Assembly: GCF_002295115.1 (NCBI RefSeq)
Contig: NZ_NSFV01000005.1
Span: forward strand, 434,001 to 498,000
Direction of reading: 5' to 3'
Length of the DNA: 64,000 nt
DNA from: Mesorhizobium sp. WSM4311
GTDB taxonomy: Bacteria > Pseudomonadota > Alphaproteobacteria > Rhizobiales > Rhizobiaceae
Shown here one piece after another: positions 9,300 to 19,310 of the stretch (its first letter is position 1; each line of letters starts with the position of its first letter). Position numbers and translations under genes: made by a program. The notes under the pieces were generated by a model. It was not told the DNA's origin, made no database searches, and worked only from the letters and a program-made list of their open reading frames with translations.

Positions 9300-10559
9300 A
9301 TGACAACGAAACTACTGACGGCACTGCTTCTGGGCACCAGCATTCTCGGCTCGGCCGGGTTGGCTCACGCCGAGGACGTAACGCTCAACATCGAAAGCTG
9401 GCGCGGCGACGACCTTGCCATCTGGAAGGACAAGCTGATCCCGGCCTTCGAAGCCAAGAATCCCGGCATCAAGGTGGTGTTCGCACCATCGGCTCCGACC
9501 GAATATGACGCCGCCCTTGGCGCCAAGCTCGCCGCCGGCTCGGCGGGCGACCTGATCACCTGCCGCCCCTTCGACAAGTCGCTTGAACTCTACAAGAAGG
9601 GCAACCTCGCCGATCTCTCGGCGCTGCCCGGCATGGAGAACTTCTCGCCGGTCGCCAAGTCCGCCTGGCAGACCGATGACGGCAAGGCGAGCTTCTGCGT
9701 GCCGATGGCATCCGTCATCCACGGCTTCATCTACAACAAGGACGCCTTCGACAAGCTCGGCATCAAGGTGCCGACGACCCGCGACGAGTTCTTCGCCGCG
9801 CTTGACAAGATCAAGGCCGACGGCACCTACATCCCGATGGCGATGGGCACCAAGGACCTCTGGGAAGCCGCGACCATGGGCTACCAGAACATCGGCCCCA
9901 ACTACTGGAAGGGCGAGGACGGCCGTCAGGCGCTGATCAAGGGCACGCAGAAGCTGACCGACAAGGACTGGGTCGCTCCCTATGAGGAACTGGCCAAGTG
10001 GAAGCCGTATCTCGGCGACGGCTTCGAGGCGCAGACCTATCCGGACAGCCAGAACCTGTTCACGCTCGGCCGCGCCGCCATCTACCCGGCCGGCTCATGG
10101 GAAATCGGCCTGTTCAACACCCAGGCCCAGTTCAAGATGGGCGCCTTCCCGCCGCCGGTCGAGAAGGCCGGCGACACCTGCTACATCTCCGACCATACCG
10201 ATATCGGCATGGGCCTGAATGCAGCCTCCAAGCATGCCGACGCGGCCAAGACCTTCCTGTCGTGGGTCGCCTCGCCGGACTTCGCCACCATTTACGCCAA
10301 CGCGTTGCCGGGCTTCTTCAGCCTGAACTCCTCGCCGGTGAAGATGGCGGACCCGCTGGCGCAGGAATTCGTCTCCTGGCGCGGCAAGTGCAAGTCGACG
10401 ATCCGCTCGACCTACCAGATCCTGTCGCGCGGCACGCCGAACCTCGAAAACGAGACCTGGGTTGAATCGGCCAACGTCATCAACGGCACCGACACGCCGG
10501 AAGCCGCGGCCAAGAAGCTGCAGACCGGTCTCGACAGCTGGTATAAGCCGGCGAAGTAA
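9300..10559 (+). CDS. Sugar ABC transporter substrate-binding protein
   Basis: Extracellular solute-binding protein family 1, 419 residues. A Sec signal peptide with a hydrophobic core (LLTALLLGTSILGSAG) ends at AHA before EDVTL, about residue 24. It should bind the sugar in the periplasm and deliver it to the two permeases that follow. Starts 2 bp after murQ. A stable hairpin after the stop (10573-10604) probably allows higher yield of this protein than of the membrane components. Confidence 0.9.
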   Translation: MTTKLLTALLLGTSILGSAGLAHAEDVTLNIESWRGDDLAIWKDKLIPAFEAKNPGIKVVFAPSAPTEYDAALGAKLAAGSAGDLITCRPFDKSLELYKKGNLADLSALPGMENFSPVAKSAWQTDDGKASFCVPMASVIHGFIYNKDAFDKLGIKVPTTRDEFFAALDKIKADGTYIPMAMGTKDLWEAATMGYQNIGPNYWKGEDGRQALIKGTQKLTDKDWVAPYEELAKWKPYLGDGFEAQTYPDSQNLFTLGRAAIYPAGSWEIGLFNTQAQFKMGAFPPPVEKAGDTCYISDHTDIGMGLNAASKHADAAKTFLSWVASPDFATIYANALPGFFSLNSSPVKMADPLAQEFVSWRGKCKSTIRSTYQILSRGTPNLENETWVESANVINGTDTPEAAAKKLQTGLDSWYKPAK

Positions 10560-10572
10560 GAGTTCAGGCAAC

Positions 10573-10604
10573 GGAGCCGGCCGGGCGCATGCCTGGCCGG
10601 TTCC
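10573..10604 (+). other. Intercistronic mRNA hairpin after the binding-protein gene
   Basis: Fourteen-base arms (10573-10586 and 10591-10604) pair around the loop GCAT, with two G-U pairs on the RNA. No T run follows, so it is more likely an mRNA-stabilising or attenuating hairpin than a full terminator, as is usual after binding-protein genes. The rest of the 236-bp gap up to the permease start shows nothing further that I recognise. Confidence 0.7.
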
Positions 10605-10795
10605 GGATACCCCGTTCAGATAGCGATTGTCGGCACCGCCTCGCGGCCTTACCCCTTGCTCGTCTTGGGGAAGGCTAGCTGATCAGTCGCAGGCCTCTGT
10701 TCTTGCCGCACCGGGCAAGGATGTCTGGGCCGTGCATCGAGGCATCATCTAGCAACAACATCGTCTGGAACCGAGAGACGGCGGGAACCGAACTC

Positions 10796-11725
10796 ATGGC
10801 CGCAGATATCCGACCGAAAAGACCGTTTCGCTGGCACATCGCCATCTTCCTGGCGCCGGCCGTGCTCGTCTATACGGCAATCATGATCCTGCCGCTCGCC
10901 GGCACGCTGCAGCTGTCGCTGTTCCGCAACATCGAGCAGCACCAGGTCTTTGTCGGACTGGACAATTTCCGCACGCTGTTCGGCGACCCCAACTGGTCGG
11001 TGAATTTCTGGAATGCGCTGCGCAACAACGTCTGGTTCTTCATCATCCATATGCTGGTGCAGAACCCGATCGGCGTGATGCTGGCAGCCCTGTTGTCCAG
11101 CCCGAGGCTCAGATTCGCGGCCTTCTACCGCACGGCGATCTTCGTGCCGACCATCCTGTCCTTCGTCATCGTCGGCTTCGCCTGGAAGCTGATCCTGTCG
11201 CCGCTCTGGGGCGTGGCGCCGCACATGCTGGACCTTATCGGCCTGAAAAGCCTGTTCACGCCGTGGCTCGGCAAGGAAGAATACGCGCTGACCGCGCTCA
11301 GCCTGATCTCGGTGTGGCAGTTCGTCGGCATCCCGATGATGCTGATCTACGCAGCACTCCTGTCGATCCCCGACGAGGTGATCGAGGCCGCCGAATGCGA
11401 CGGCATCACCGGCATGTCGCAGTTCTGGAAGATCAAGCTGCCGCTGATCCTGCCGTCGATCGGCATCATCTCGATCCTCACCTTCGTCGGCAATTTCAAT
11501 GCCTTCGACCTGATCTACACCGCACAGGGGGCGCTCGCCGGGCCGAACTATTCGACCGACATTCTCGGCACCTTCCTCTACCGCGCCTTCTTCGGCTTCC
11601 AGCTGCAGGTCGGCGACCCCAACATGGGCGCGGCGATCGCCACGATGATGTTCCTGATCATCCTCGGCGGCGTCTGTGTCTACCTCTTCCTCGTCCAGAC
11701 GCGCCTGCGTCGCTACCAGTTCTGA
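10796..11725 (+). CDS. Sugar ABC transporter permease (MalF/UgpA type)
   Basis: Inner-membrane protein of 309 residues with six predicted membrane segments and the binding-protein-dependent transport loop EAAECDGITGMSQFWKIKLP, which contacts the ATPase. The ATG at 10796 gives MAADIRPKRPF just before the first membrane helix; in-frame upstream codons lack a typical start. It works with the next permease and the ATPase encoded at 13691. Confidence 0.88.
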   Translation: MAADIRPKRPFRWHIAIFLAPAVLVYTAIMILPLAGTLQLSLFRNIEQHQVFVGLDNFRTLFGDPNWSVNFWNALRNNVWFFIIHMLVQNPIGVMLAALLSSPRLRFAAFYRTAIFVPTILSFVIVGFAWKLILSPLWGVAPHMLDLIGLKSLFTPWLGKEEYALTALSLISVWQFVGIPMMLIYAALLSIPDEVIEAAECDGITGMSQFWKIKLPLILPSIGIISILTFVGNFNAFDLIYTAQGALAGPNYSTDILGTFLYRAFFGFQLQVGDPNMGAAIATMMFLIILGGVCVYLFLVQTRLRRYQF

Positions 11726-11734
11726 GGGCAAGAG

Positions 11735-12574
11735 ATGAGCACTGCCACCCGTTCGCTGCCCCGCACCATCGGCGCCCACGCGATTCTGTTGACCTATACG
11801 GCGATCGCGCTGTTTCCGGTGATCCTGGTCATCATGAATTCGTTCAAGTCCCGCGCCGGCATCTTCGGCGCGCCGCTGACGCCGCCGACGCCGAAGACAT
11901 TCGACCTGATCGGCTACACCACGGTGATCGGCCAGGGCGACTTCATCCACTATTTCCAGAACAGCCTCGTCGTCACCGTCGCCTCGCTGTTCTTCGTGCT
12001 TTTGTTCGGCGCCATGGCGGCCTTCGCACTGTCGGAATACCGCTTCCGCGGCAATTCGCTGATGGGGCTCTATCTGGCGCTCGGCATCATGATCCCGATC
12101 CGCCTCGGCACCGTCGCCATCCTGCAATTGATGGTGGCGAGCGGGCTGGTCAACACGCTGACCGCACTCATCCTGGTCTACACCGCGCAAGGCCTGCCGC
12201 TCGCCGTCTTCATCCTGTCGGAATTCATGAAGCAGGTGTCCGACGACCTGAAGAATGCCGGCCGCATCGACGGCCTGTCGGAATACACCATCTTCTTCCG
12301 GCTGGTGCTGCCGCTGGTGCGGCCATCGATGGCGACGGTCGCCGTCTTCACCATGATCCCGATCTGGAACGATCTGTGGTTTCCGCTGATCCTGGCGCCG
12401 TCTGAAGAGACCAAGACGGTGACACTCGGCGCGCAGCTCTTCCTCGGCCAGTTCGTCACCAACTGGAACGCCATCCTGGCAGCCCTCTCGCTGGCGATCA
12501 TGCCGGTGCTGATCCTCTACGTCATCTTCTCGCGGCAGCTGATCCGCGGCATTACGTCTGGAGCCGTCAAGTGA
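11735..12574 (+). CDS. Sugar ABC transporter permease (MalG/UgpE type)
   Basis: Protein of 279 residues with six membrane segments and the EAA loop DLKNAGRIDGLSEYTIFFRL. It follows the first permease by 9 bp with the ribosome site GGGCAAGAG, and its stop overlaps the GTG of the next gene. Forms the heterodimeric channel of the amino-sugar importer. Confidence 0.88.
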   Translation: MSTATRSLPRTIGAHAILLTYTAIALFPVILVIMNSFKSRAGIFGAPLTPPTPKTFDLIGYTTVIGQGDFIHYFQNSLVVTVASLFFVLLFGAMAAFALSEYRFRGNSLMGLYLALGIMIPIRLGTVAILQLMVASGLVNTLTALILVYTAQGLPLAVFILSEFMKQVSDDLKNAGRIDGLSEYTIFFRLVLPLVRPSMATVAVFTMIPIWNDLWFPLILAPSEETKTVTLGAQLFLGQFVTNWNAILAALSLAIMPVLILYVIFSRQLIRGITSGAVK

Positions 12575-13632
12575 GCTCAAAACCACCCCTTCGCGTCGTC
12601 GTCGCCGGCCTCGGCAATATGGGCCGCAGCCATGCGCTGGCCTATCACACCAATCCTGGCTTCGAGATTGCGGCACTGATCAACCGTTCCGACGTGCCGC
12701 TGCCGGAAGGCCTGTCGGCCTATGGCATCAGGCGTTCCTTCGACGAGGCGCTGCGCGACGAAAAGCCTGATCTCGCCTGCATCGCCACCTATTCCGACAG
12801 CCATGCCGACTATGCGGTCAGGGCGTTCGAGGCCGGCTGCCATGTCTTTGTCGAAAAGCCGCTGGCAACGACGGTGGCCGACGCAAAGCGCGTCGTCGCG
12901 GCCGCCAAGGCCAACGACAGGAAACTGGTGATCGGCTATATACTGCGCCACCACCCGTCCTGGATCCGGCTGATCGCCGAGGCGCGCAAGCTCGGCGGCC
13001 CCTATGTCTTCCGCATGAACCTCAACCAGCAGTCCTCAGGCCCTACCTGGGAGACGCACAAGCAATTGATGCAGACGACGTCGCCTATCGTCGATTGCGG
13101 CGTCCACTATCTCGACGTCATGCTGCAGATCACCGACGCCAGGCCGGTCGAGGTGCGCGGCATGGGGCTGCGGCTGACGCAGGAAGTGGCGCCGACGATG
13201 TACAATTACGGCCACCTGCAGGTGCTGTTCGATGACGGTTCGGTCGGCTGGTACGAAGCCGGCTGGGGGCCGATGATTTCCGAAACCGCCTTCTTCGTGA
13301 AGGACGTCATCTCGCCGAATGGCTGCGTGTCGATCGTCATGAAAGAAGGTGTGAAGTCGGACGACATCGACACCCATACCAAGACCTCGACCATCCGCCT
13401 GCACGGTGCGGCGACCGGCCCGGACGGCAAATTCGTCAAGGCGGACGAGATGCTGTCCATGGCCGGCGAACCCGGACATCAGGACCTCTGCGATCTCGAA
13501 CAGGCCTTCGTCCTGAAGGCGATCCGCGAGGACATGGATCTCACCCGCCACATGGACGACGCGGTCAAGTCGCTCGCCGTCTGCCTTGCCGCCGACGAGA
13601 GCGTGCGCAGCGGAAAGGCGGTGCGATTGTGA
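12571..13632 (+). CDS. Gfo/Idh/MocA-family NAD(P)-dependent oxidoreductase
   Basis: Protein of 353 residues with an N-terminal Rossmann fold ([13 protein letters not shown]) and the EKPLATT segment that carries the family's catalytic lysine. GTG start within a 4-bp GTGA overlap with the permease gene. Members oxidise or reduce sugars and inositols; its place inside the importer operon suggests it modifies the transported sugar, for example an oxidised, epimerised or anhydro amino sugar. No closer function can be read. Confidence 0.83.
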   Translation: MSSKPPLRVVVAGLGNMGRSHALAYHTNPGFEIAALINRSDVPLPEGLSAYGIRRSFDEALRDEKPDLACIATYSDSHADYAVRAFEAGCHVFVEKPLATTVADAKRVVAAAKANDRKLVIGYILRHHPSWIRLIAEARKLGGPYVFRMNLNQQSSGPTWETHKQLMQTTSPIVDCGVHYLDVMLQITDARPVEVRGMGLRLTQEVAPTMYNYGHLQVLFDDGSVGWYEAGWGPMISETAFFVKDVISPNGCVSIVMKEGVKSDDIDTHTKTSTIRLHGAATGPDGKFVKADEMLSMAGEPGHQDLCDLEQAFVLKAIREDMDLTRHMDDAVKSLAVCLAADESVRSGKAVRL

Positions 13633-13690
13633 CCGGGGCATTGTCATCGGGGGGTGCCTTGGCGCTCACTCATCAATTTGGAGGACTGCC

Positions 13691-14689
<999 letters not shown>

Positions 14690-14709
14690 ATACGCCCGCG
14701 CGTGTTCTT

Positions 14710-14894
14710 TCCTCTCCCTCCGGAGGGGGGAGAGGTGGCGCCGCGAAGCGGCGACGGAGTGGGGGAAGCCGGTCCACCAAGTGCAGTCGCTGAAAAACAG
14801 GCACAACCCAGCGAATGCCTGGTCTCGCCGAGCAGTCGACCCCCACTCCGTCGAGCTTCGCTCGACACCTCTCCCCCGATCGACGGGGAGAGGA
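14710..14894. repeat. Long palindromic intergenic element
   Basis: Two arms of about 55 bp (14710-14765 and 14840-14894) form an imperfect inverted repeat, starting TCCTCTCCC and ending with the complement. Each arm contains its own small hairpin, and where the small hairpins differ they differ on both sides, preserving pairing. It lies between convergent genes. Related palindromes occur at 40721 and 59683, so this is one member of a dispersed MITE-like family. Confidence 0.75.
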
Positions 14895-14909
14895 ACGCAG
14901 GAGCCGCGC

Positions 14910-15755
14910 CTACAAATCAGCCTTGAACGTCTGCTTCTGCTGGCCCAGGCCCTCGATGCCCAGTTCCACCACATCGCCAGCCCTGAGGAACACCGGTGGC
15001 TTCATGCCGAGGCCCACGCCGGGCGGGGTACCTGTCGAAATGATGTCGCCGGGGTGCAGCGACATGAACTGGCTGAGGTAGGACACCAGATATTTGACAC
15101 CATAGACCATGGTCTTGGTCGAGCCGTTCTGCATGGTCTTGCCGTTGACGGTCAGCCACATCTTCAGGTTCTGCGGATCGGCGACTTCGTCCTTGGTCAC
15201 CAGCCACGGGCCGGTCGGGCCAAACGTGTCGCAGCTCTTGCCCTTGGTCCACTGGCCCTGACGCTCGGCCTGGAAGGCGCGCTCGGACACGTCATGCGCA
15301 ACGGCATAGCCGGCGACATAGTCGAGCGCATCGGCTTCGCTGACATATTTGGCTTTTCTGCCGATAACCACGGCGAGCTCGACTTCCCAGTCGGTCTTTT
15401 CAGAGCCGCGCGGGATCAGCACGTCATCATCCGGACCGACAATGGCCGAGCTTGCTTTCATGAAGATGATCGGTTCCGGCGGCACGGTGGCGCCGGTTTC
15501 GGCGGCGTGGTCGGAGTAGTTGAGGCCGATGCAGATGAATTTTCCGGTGCCGCCAACGCAGGCGCCGAGGCGAGGCTTGCCGGAAACCGCCGGCAGCGAC
15601 TTCGGATCGAGCTTGCCCAGCATCTCCAGCGAGGCCGGATGAAGCGTGGTGCCGGCAATGTCGGCGACATGGGCGGAGAGATCGCGGATCGTTCCATCCG
15701 CATCGAGCAGGCCGGGGCGTTCGCTCCCCGCCTCGCCATAGCGCAGCAGTTTCAT
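14910..15755 (-). CDS. Fumarylacetoacetate hydrolase-family protein (possibly 2,4-diketo-3-deoxy-fuconate hydrolase)
   Basis: Protein of 281 residues with an FAH fold in the second half: metal-binding acidic residues in DWEVELAVVIG and the STGTPPGVG segment near the end. This subgroup includes ureidoglycolate-lyase-like enzymes and the 2,4-diketo-3-deoxy-L-fuconate hydrolase of non-phosphorylated fucose and rhamnose breakdown. The SDR encoded 192 bp upstream on the same strand resembles the preceding dehydrogenase of that pathway, which is why I prefer it; the substrate is not proven. Confidence 0.75.
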   Translation of the reverse strand: MKLLRYGEAGSERPGLLDADGTIRDLSAHVADIAGTTLHPASLEMLGKLDPKSLPAVSGKPRLGACVGGTGKFICIGLNYSDHAAETGATVPPEPIIFMKASSAIVGPDDDVLIPRGSEKTDWEVELAVVIGRKAKYVSEADALDYVAGYAVAHDVSERAFQAERQGQWTKGKSCDTFGPTGPWLVTKDEVADPQNLKMWLTVNGKTMQNGSTKTMVYGVKYLVSYLSQFMSLHPGDIISTGTPPGVGLGMKPPVFLRAGDVVELGIEGLGQQKQTFKADL

Positions 15756-15947
15756 CTAAATCCTTCTCCTGGTTGCGGCCTCGCGGCCTTTTGCAAACTC
15801 TCCGCCGAGGCGATGGCTCCCCAGGGAGCCGGGCGGACCGTACCCATCGACCTCTTCCCGGGCAAGCACGGACAGCTGTTGGGCGGGCCGGCGCGCCGGA
15901 TTTTCAGACTTCCCGATCCACGGCAGACGTTGGAGCGGAACCCGATC

Positions 15948-16679
15948 TCAGATCGACCAGCCGCCGTCGATATTATAGGCCTGCCCGGACGTGTAGGTCG
16001 CGCCGGCCAGATAGACGGCGAGATCGGCGATTTCCTCCGGCGTGCCGAGCCGGCCCATCGGCTGGCGGGCGATGAAGGCGGCGCGGGCGGCTTCGTAGTC
16101 GCCCTGCGCATGCATGCGGTCCTGCAGCGACGGGCTCTCGACCGTGCCTGGGCAGATGGCGTTGCAGCGTATGCCCTTGCCGACATAGTCGGCGGCAATC
16201 GCCTTGGTCAGGCCGATGACAGCGGCCTTGGTGACGCCATAGGCAAAGCGGTTCGGCACGCCTTTGCCGGCGCCGGCGACGGAAGACATGTTGACGATCG
16301 ATCCGTCGCCGCGCTCCAGCATGCCGGGCAGCACGGCCCGGATGGTGCGGATCATGGCGCGGACATTGAGGTTGAAGGCGAAATCGAGATCGCCATCCTT
16401 CATCTCCAGGATCGATCCGGAATGGACGAAGCCGGCGCAGTTGAACAGCACGTCGACGCGGCCGATCTCGGCGAAGGCGGCGTTGACCGCCTCGTCGTTG
16501 AGGACATCGAGCTTGCGGGTTTTGATCCCTGGCGTCTTGGCGAGTTCGGCGAGAAGCGTCTCGTTGATGTCGGTGGCGTGGACGGTGGCTCCAGTCTTGG
16601 CGAAGGCCAGCACGCTCGCCTTGCCGATGCCTTGCGCCGCCGCCGTGATGACAACGACCTTGCCTGCCAGATCCGCCAT
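15948..16679 (-). CDS. Short-chain dehydrogenase/reductase (2-keto-3-deoxy-L-fuconate dehydrogenase-like)
   Basis: Classical SDR of 243 residues: cofactor motif TAAAQGIG, NCAG, catalytic Ser in MSSVAG, Tyr and Lys in YGVTK, and an N-terminal acidic residue suiting NAD. Closest in pattern to DHRS6-type and 2-keto-3-deoxy-fuconate dehydrogenases. The 192 bp between its stop side and the hydrolase gene shows no gene or clear signal. An inverted repeat at 16795-16818 lies upstream and may be its operator. Confidence 0.77.
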   Translation of the reverse strand: MADLAGKVVVITAAAQGIGKASVLAFAKTGATVHATDINETLLAELAKTPGIKTRKLDVLNDEAVNAAFAEIGRVDVLFNCAGFVHSGSILEMKDGDLDFAFNLNVRAMIRTIRAVLPGMLERGDGSIVNMSSVAGAGKGVPNRFAYGVTKAAVIGLTKAIAADYVGKGIRCNAICPGTVESPSLQDRMHAQGDYEAARAAFIARQPMGRLGTPEEIADLAVYLAGATYTSGQAYNIDGGWSI

Positions 16680-16794
16680 GCCTTTTTCCTCGCCTGCTTG
16701 GGTGTCAACTGCCTTTATCGGCGACCGGCCGAGGCGTCATGTGCCAGTCAGGCTCGATTGTGCGGCCTGTGGCGCAGCCAGTTCACTGATAAAG

Positions 16795-16818
16795 ATGTTT
16801 TTTCTCGTTAAAGAACAT
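16795..16818 (-). promoter_or_regulatory. Inverted repeat upstream of the SDR gene, possible operator
   Basis: ATGTTTTTT (16795-16803) and AAAGAACAT (16810-16818) are complementary at eight of nine positions with a six-base spacer. It sits in an AT-rich island between the SDR start (16679) and the stop of the aldehyde dehydrogenase gene (16871), where a promoter is expected. The regulator is unknown. Confidence 0.4.
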
Positions 16819-16870
16819 ATGTCCGGGCGTCAAGCCCGAACACGATCACCATTGCGACAGCCGGGAAATG

Positions 16871-19243
16871 TCAGTCGCCGTAAGGCACCCAGACATTCTT
16901 GACCTCGACGGCGCGGCGCAGGAAAGCATCGCCGGCCGCCTCGTCGGATGCCCAGTCGAGGCCGCGGCCATTGCCGCTCCAGACGCGCTTGAGGTTGCCG
17001 ATGGACTCGGCTTCCGCCTTGGCGCAGGTCTCGGCATCGGCGAACACCCAGAGCCCGTCGACATCGTCATGCTTGGCCAGCACGCCGGCAAGCTCGGCGG
17101 TGCGGCCGGTGACGATGTTGATGGCGCCGGCCGGAACGTCGGAATATTCGATCACCTGATAGAGATCGGTGGCGAGCAGCGGATAGCGTTCCGAAGGCAC
17201 CGCGACCACCGTGTTGCCCATGGCCAGCGCCGGCGCCACCAGCGAGATCAGGCCAAGCAGCGGTGATGCGTCCGGTGCGACGATGCCGACGACGCCGACC
17301 GGCTCATGCAGCGCCAGCGTCACCGCGCGGGCCGGCGGCTGGTGCACGCGCCCCTCGAACTTGTCGGCAAGACCAGCATAGAGGAACAGCCGTTCGATCG
17401 ATTGGTCGACCTCCTCGCGCGCCGCCTTGGGCGTAGCCCCGGTCAGCTCGCTGAGACGGGCGGCAAACTCGCCAGCGCGGCCGGAAAGATTCTCGGCCAG
17501 GTAATAAAGCACCTGGGAGCGATTGTAGGCGGTGGCTTCCGGCCAGCCTTTGCAGGCGCGGGCGGCCGCGACGGCATCACGGACATCCTTGCGGTTGCCA
17601 AAGCCGACTTCACCGGCCAGCTTGCCCTTGGCGGTGGCGACAGCCAGCGAATAATTGCCGTCCGGCCGCACCTGCTTGCCGCCGATGAACAATTTTGCCG
17701 TGCGGTCGATGGCCGCGCCGTCAGCCTGCTCGACCGGTTGCGCCGAGACCACCGCCGGCTTGATGACCGGTCCGAGCGGCAGATTTGCCGCGAGATATTC
17801 GAACATGCCTTCGCGCCCGCCCTCGCGGCCGAAGCCGCTTTCGCGGTAGCCGCCGAAGCCGCAGGCGGCGTCGAACATGTTGGTGCCGTTGACCCAGACG
17901 ACGCCGGCCTTCAGCTGCGGCGCGACATGGAGCGCGAGGTTGACATTCTCGCTCCACACGCTCGCCGCGAGCCCGTAGCGCGTGTTGTTGGCAAGCTCGA
18001 TCGCTTCCTCGGTGTTGCGGAAGGTCATGGTCGCCAGAACTGGCCCAAACACCTCTTCCTGCGCCAGGATGTTAGCCGGCGAAACACCGGTGGCGAGTGT
18101 CGGCAGGTGATAGTAGCCGGTGGCCGGCAGCGCCGCATCCGGCTGCCAACAGACGGCGCCCTGCTTCGCGCCTTCGGCGACCAGACCCTTGACGCGGTCG
18201 AGCTGCGTCGGATCGACCAGCGGGCCGATATCGGTGTTCTTGTCGAGCGGACTGCCGACGCGCAGCCGGCTCATCCGCATCTTGACCTTGGCGATCAGGG
18301 CTTCGGCAATGCCTTCCTGCACCAGGAGCCGCGATCCGGCGCAGCAGACCTGGCCCTGGTTGAACCAGATGCCATCGACCAGACCTTCCACGGCGCTGTC
18401 GAGATCGGCATCCTCGAAGACGATGAAGGCCGATTTGCCGCCGAGCTCCAGCGACAGTTTCTTGCCCGATCCGGCGGTGGCCTTCCTGATGATCTTGCCG
18501 ACTTCCGACGAGCCGGTGAAGGCGATCTTCTGGATGCCGGGATGGTTGACGATGGCGGCGCCCGCTTCCGGTCCACCCTGCACGATGTTGACGACGCCCT
18601 TCGGTACGCCGGCACGCTCGCAGATCTCGGCGAACAGGATGGCGGTGAGCGGCGTGAACTCGGCCGGCTTCAGCACCACCGTGCAGCCGGCGGCCAGTGC
18701 CGGCGCGATCTTCCAGGCCAGCATCAGCAGCGGGAAATTCCATGGGATGATCTGGCCGACGACGCCGACGCCCTTGTGCCCGGGAAAATCCTTGTCCAGC
18801 GCCTGCGCCCAGCCGGCGTGATGGATGAAATGGCGGATCGCCAGGGGCACGTCGATGTCGCGGCTTTCGCGGATCGGCTTGCCGTTGTCGATGGACTCGA
18901 GCACCGCGAACAGGCGCTGATGACGCTGCATGGCACGGCCGATGGCATAAAGCACCTTGGCGCGCTGGTAGCCTGAACTGGCACTCCATTTCGGCAGCGC
19001 CTTGGTGGCGGCCGCAACCGCCGCGTCGATATCGGCGGCACTGGCGTCGGAGACCTTGGCCAGCAGCTTGCCGGAAGACGGCTCGCTGGTTTCGAAAGTC
19101 TTGCCGCCGGAAGCGGCTTTCCAGCCGCCGTCGATGAACAGCGCCTTGCCGAAATCGCGCGCGGCAAGCCACGCATCGGCCTCGTTGCGGGCTTCCGGCG
19201 CCGGTCCGTATTCCATGGCGTGATAGCGGTCGAGAATATTCAT
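16871..19243 (-). CDS. Two-domain aldehyde dehydrogenase (ALDH16 type)
   Basis: Protein of 790 residues. Residues about 25-500 form a complete NAD-dependent aldehyde dehydrogenase with the general base Glu266 (LELGGK) and nucleophile Cys300 (NQGQVCCAG). Residues about 520-790 repeat the first part of the fold but end before any catalytic cysteine, so the second domain should be inactive and structural. This is the arrangement of the ALDH16 family. The gene lies 67 bp downstream of deoC, so a likely job is oxidation of the acetaldehyde released from deoxyribose-5-phosphate. Confidence 0.85.
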   Translation of the reverse strand: MNILDRYHAMEYGPAPEARNEADAWLAARDFGKALFIDGGWKAASGGKTFETSEPSSGKLLAKVSDASAADIDAAVAAATKALPKWSASSGYQRAKVLYAIGRAMQRHQRLFAVLESIDNGKPIRESRDIDVPLAIRHFIHHAGWAQALDKDFPGHKGVGVVGQIIPWNFPLLMLAWKIAPALAAGCTVVLKPAEFTPLTAILFAEICERAGVPKGVVNIVQGGPEAGAAIVNHPGIQKIAFTGSSEVGKIIRKATAGSGKKLSLELGGKSAFIVFEDADLDSAVEGLVDGIWFNQGQVCCAGSRLLVQEGIAEALIAKVKMRMSRLRVGSPLDKNTDIGPLVDPTQLDRVKGLVAEGAKQGAVCWQPDAALPATGYYHLPTLATGVSPANILAQEEVFGPVLATMTFRNTEEAIELANNTRYGLAASVWSENVNLALHVAPQLKAGVVWVNGTNMFDAACGFGGYRESGFGREGGREGMFEYLAANLPLGPVIKPAVVSAQPVEQADGAAIDRTAKLFIGGKQVRPDGNYSLAVATAKGKLAGEVGFGNRKDVRDAVAAARACKGWPEATAYNRSQVLYYLAENLSGRAGEFAARLSELTGATPKAAREEVDQSIERLFLYAGLADKFEGRVHQPPARAVTLALHEPVGVVGIVAPDASPLLGLISLVAPALAMGNTVVAVPSERYPLLATDLYQVIEYSDVPAGAINIVTGRTAELAGVLAKHDDVDGLWVFADAETCAKAEAESIGNLKRVWSGNGRGLDWASDEAAGDAFLRRAVEVKNVWVPYGD

Positions 19244-19256
19244 GGGGTGCCTCCTT

Positions 19257-19309
19257 CACCCTTCCCCTTGGCGGGGAGGGTCGATCGGCCAAGCCGATCG
19301 GGGTGGGTG
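19257..19309. repeat. Short intercistronic palindrome
   Basis: Between deoC and the aldehyde dehydrogenase gene lie two hairpins: CCCTTCCCC paired with GGGGAGGG, and CGATCGG paired with CCGATCG, enclosed by CACCC and GGGTG. Same style as the larger palindromes in this window; probably a dispersed repeat tolerated inside the operon. Confidence 0.6.
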
Positions 19310-19310
19310 C

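Noticed and set aside
14781..16811. Plus-strand open frame of about 676 codons across the FAH and SDR genes
   Set aside because: Antisense shadow of two clear enzyme genes on the minus strand.
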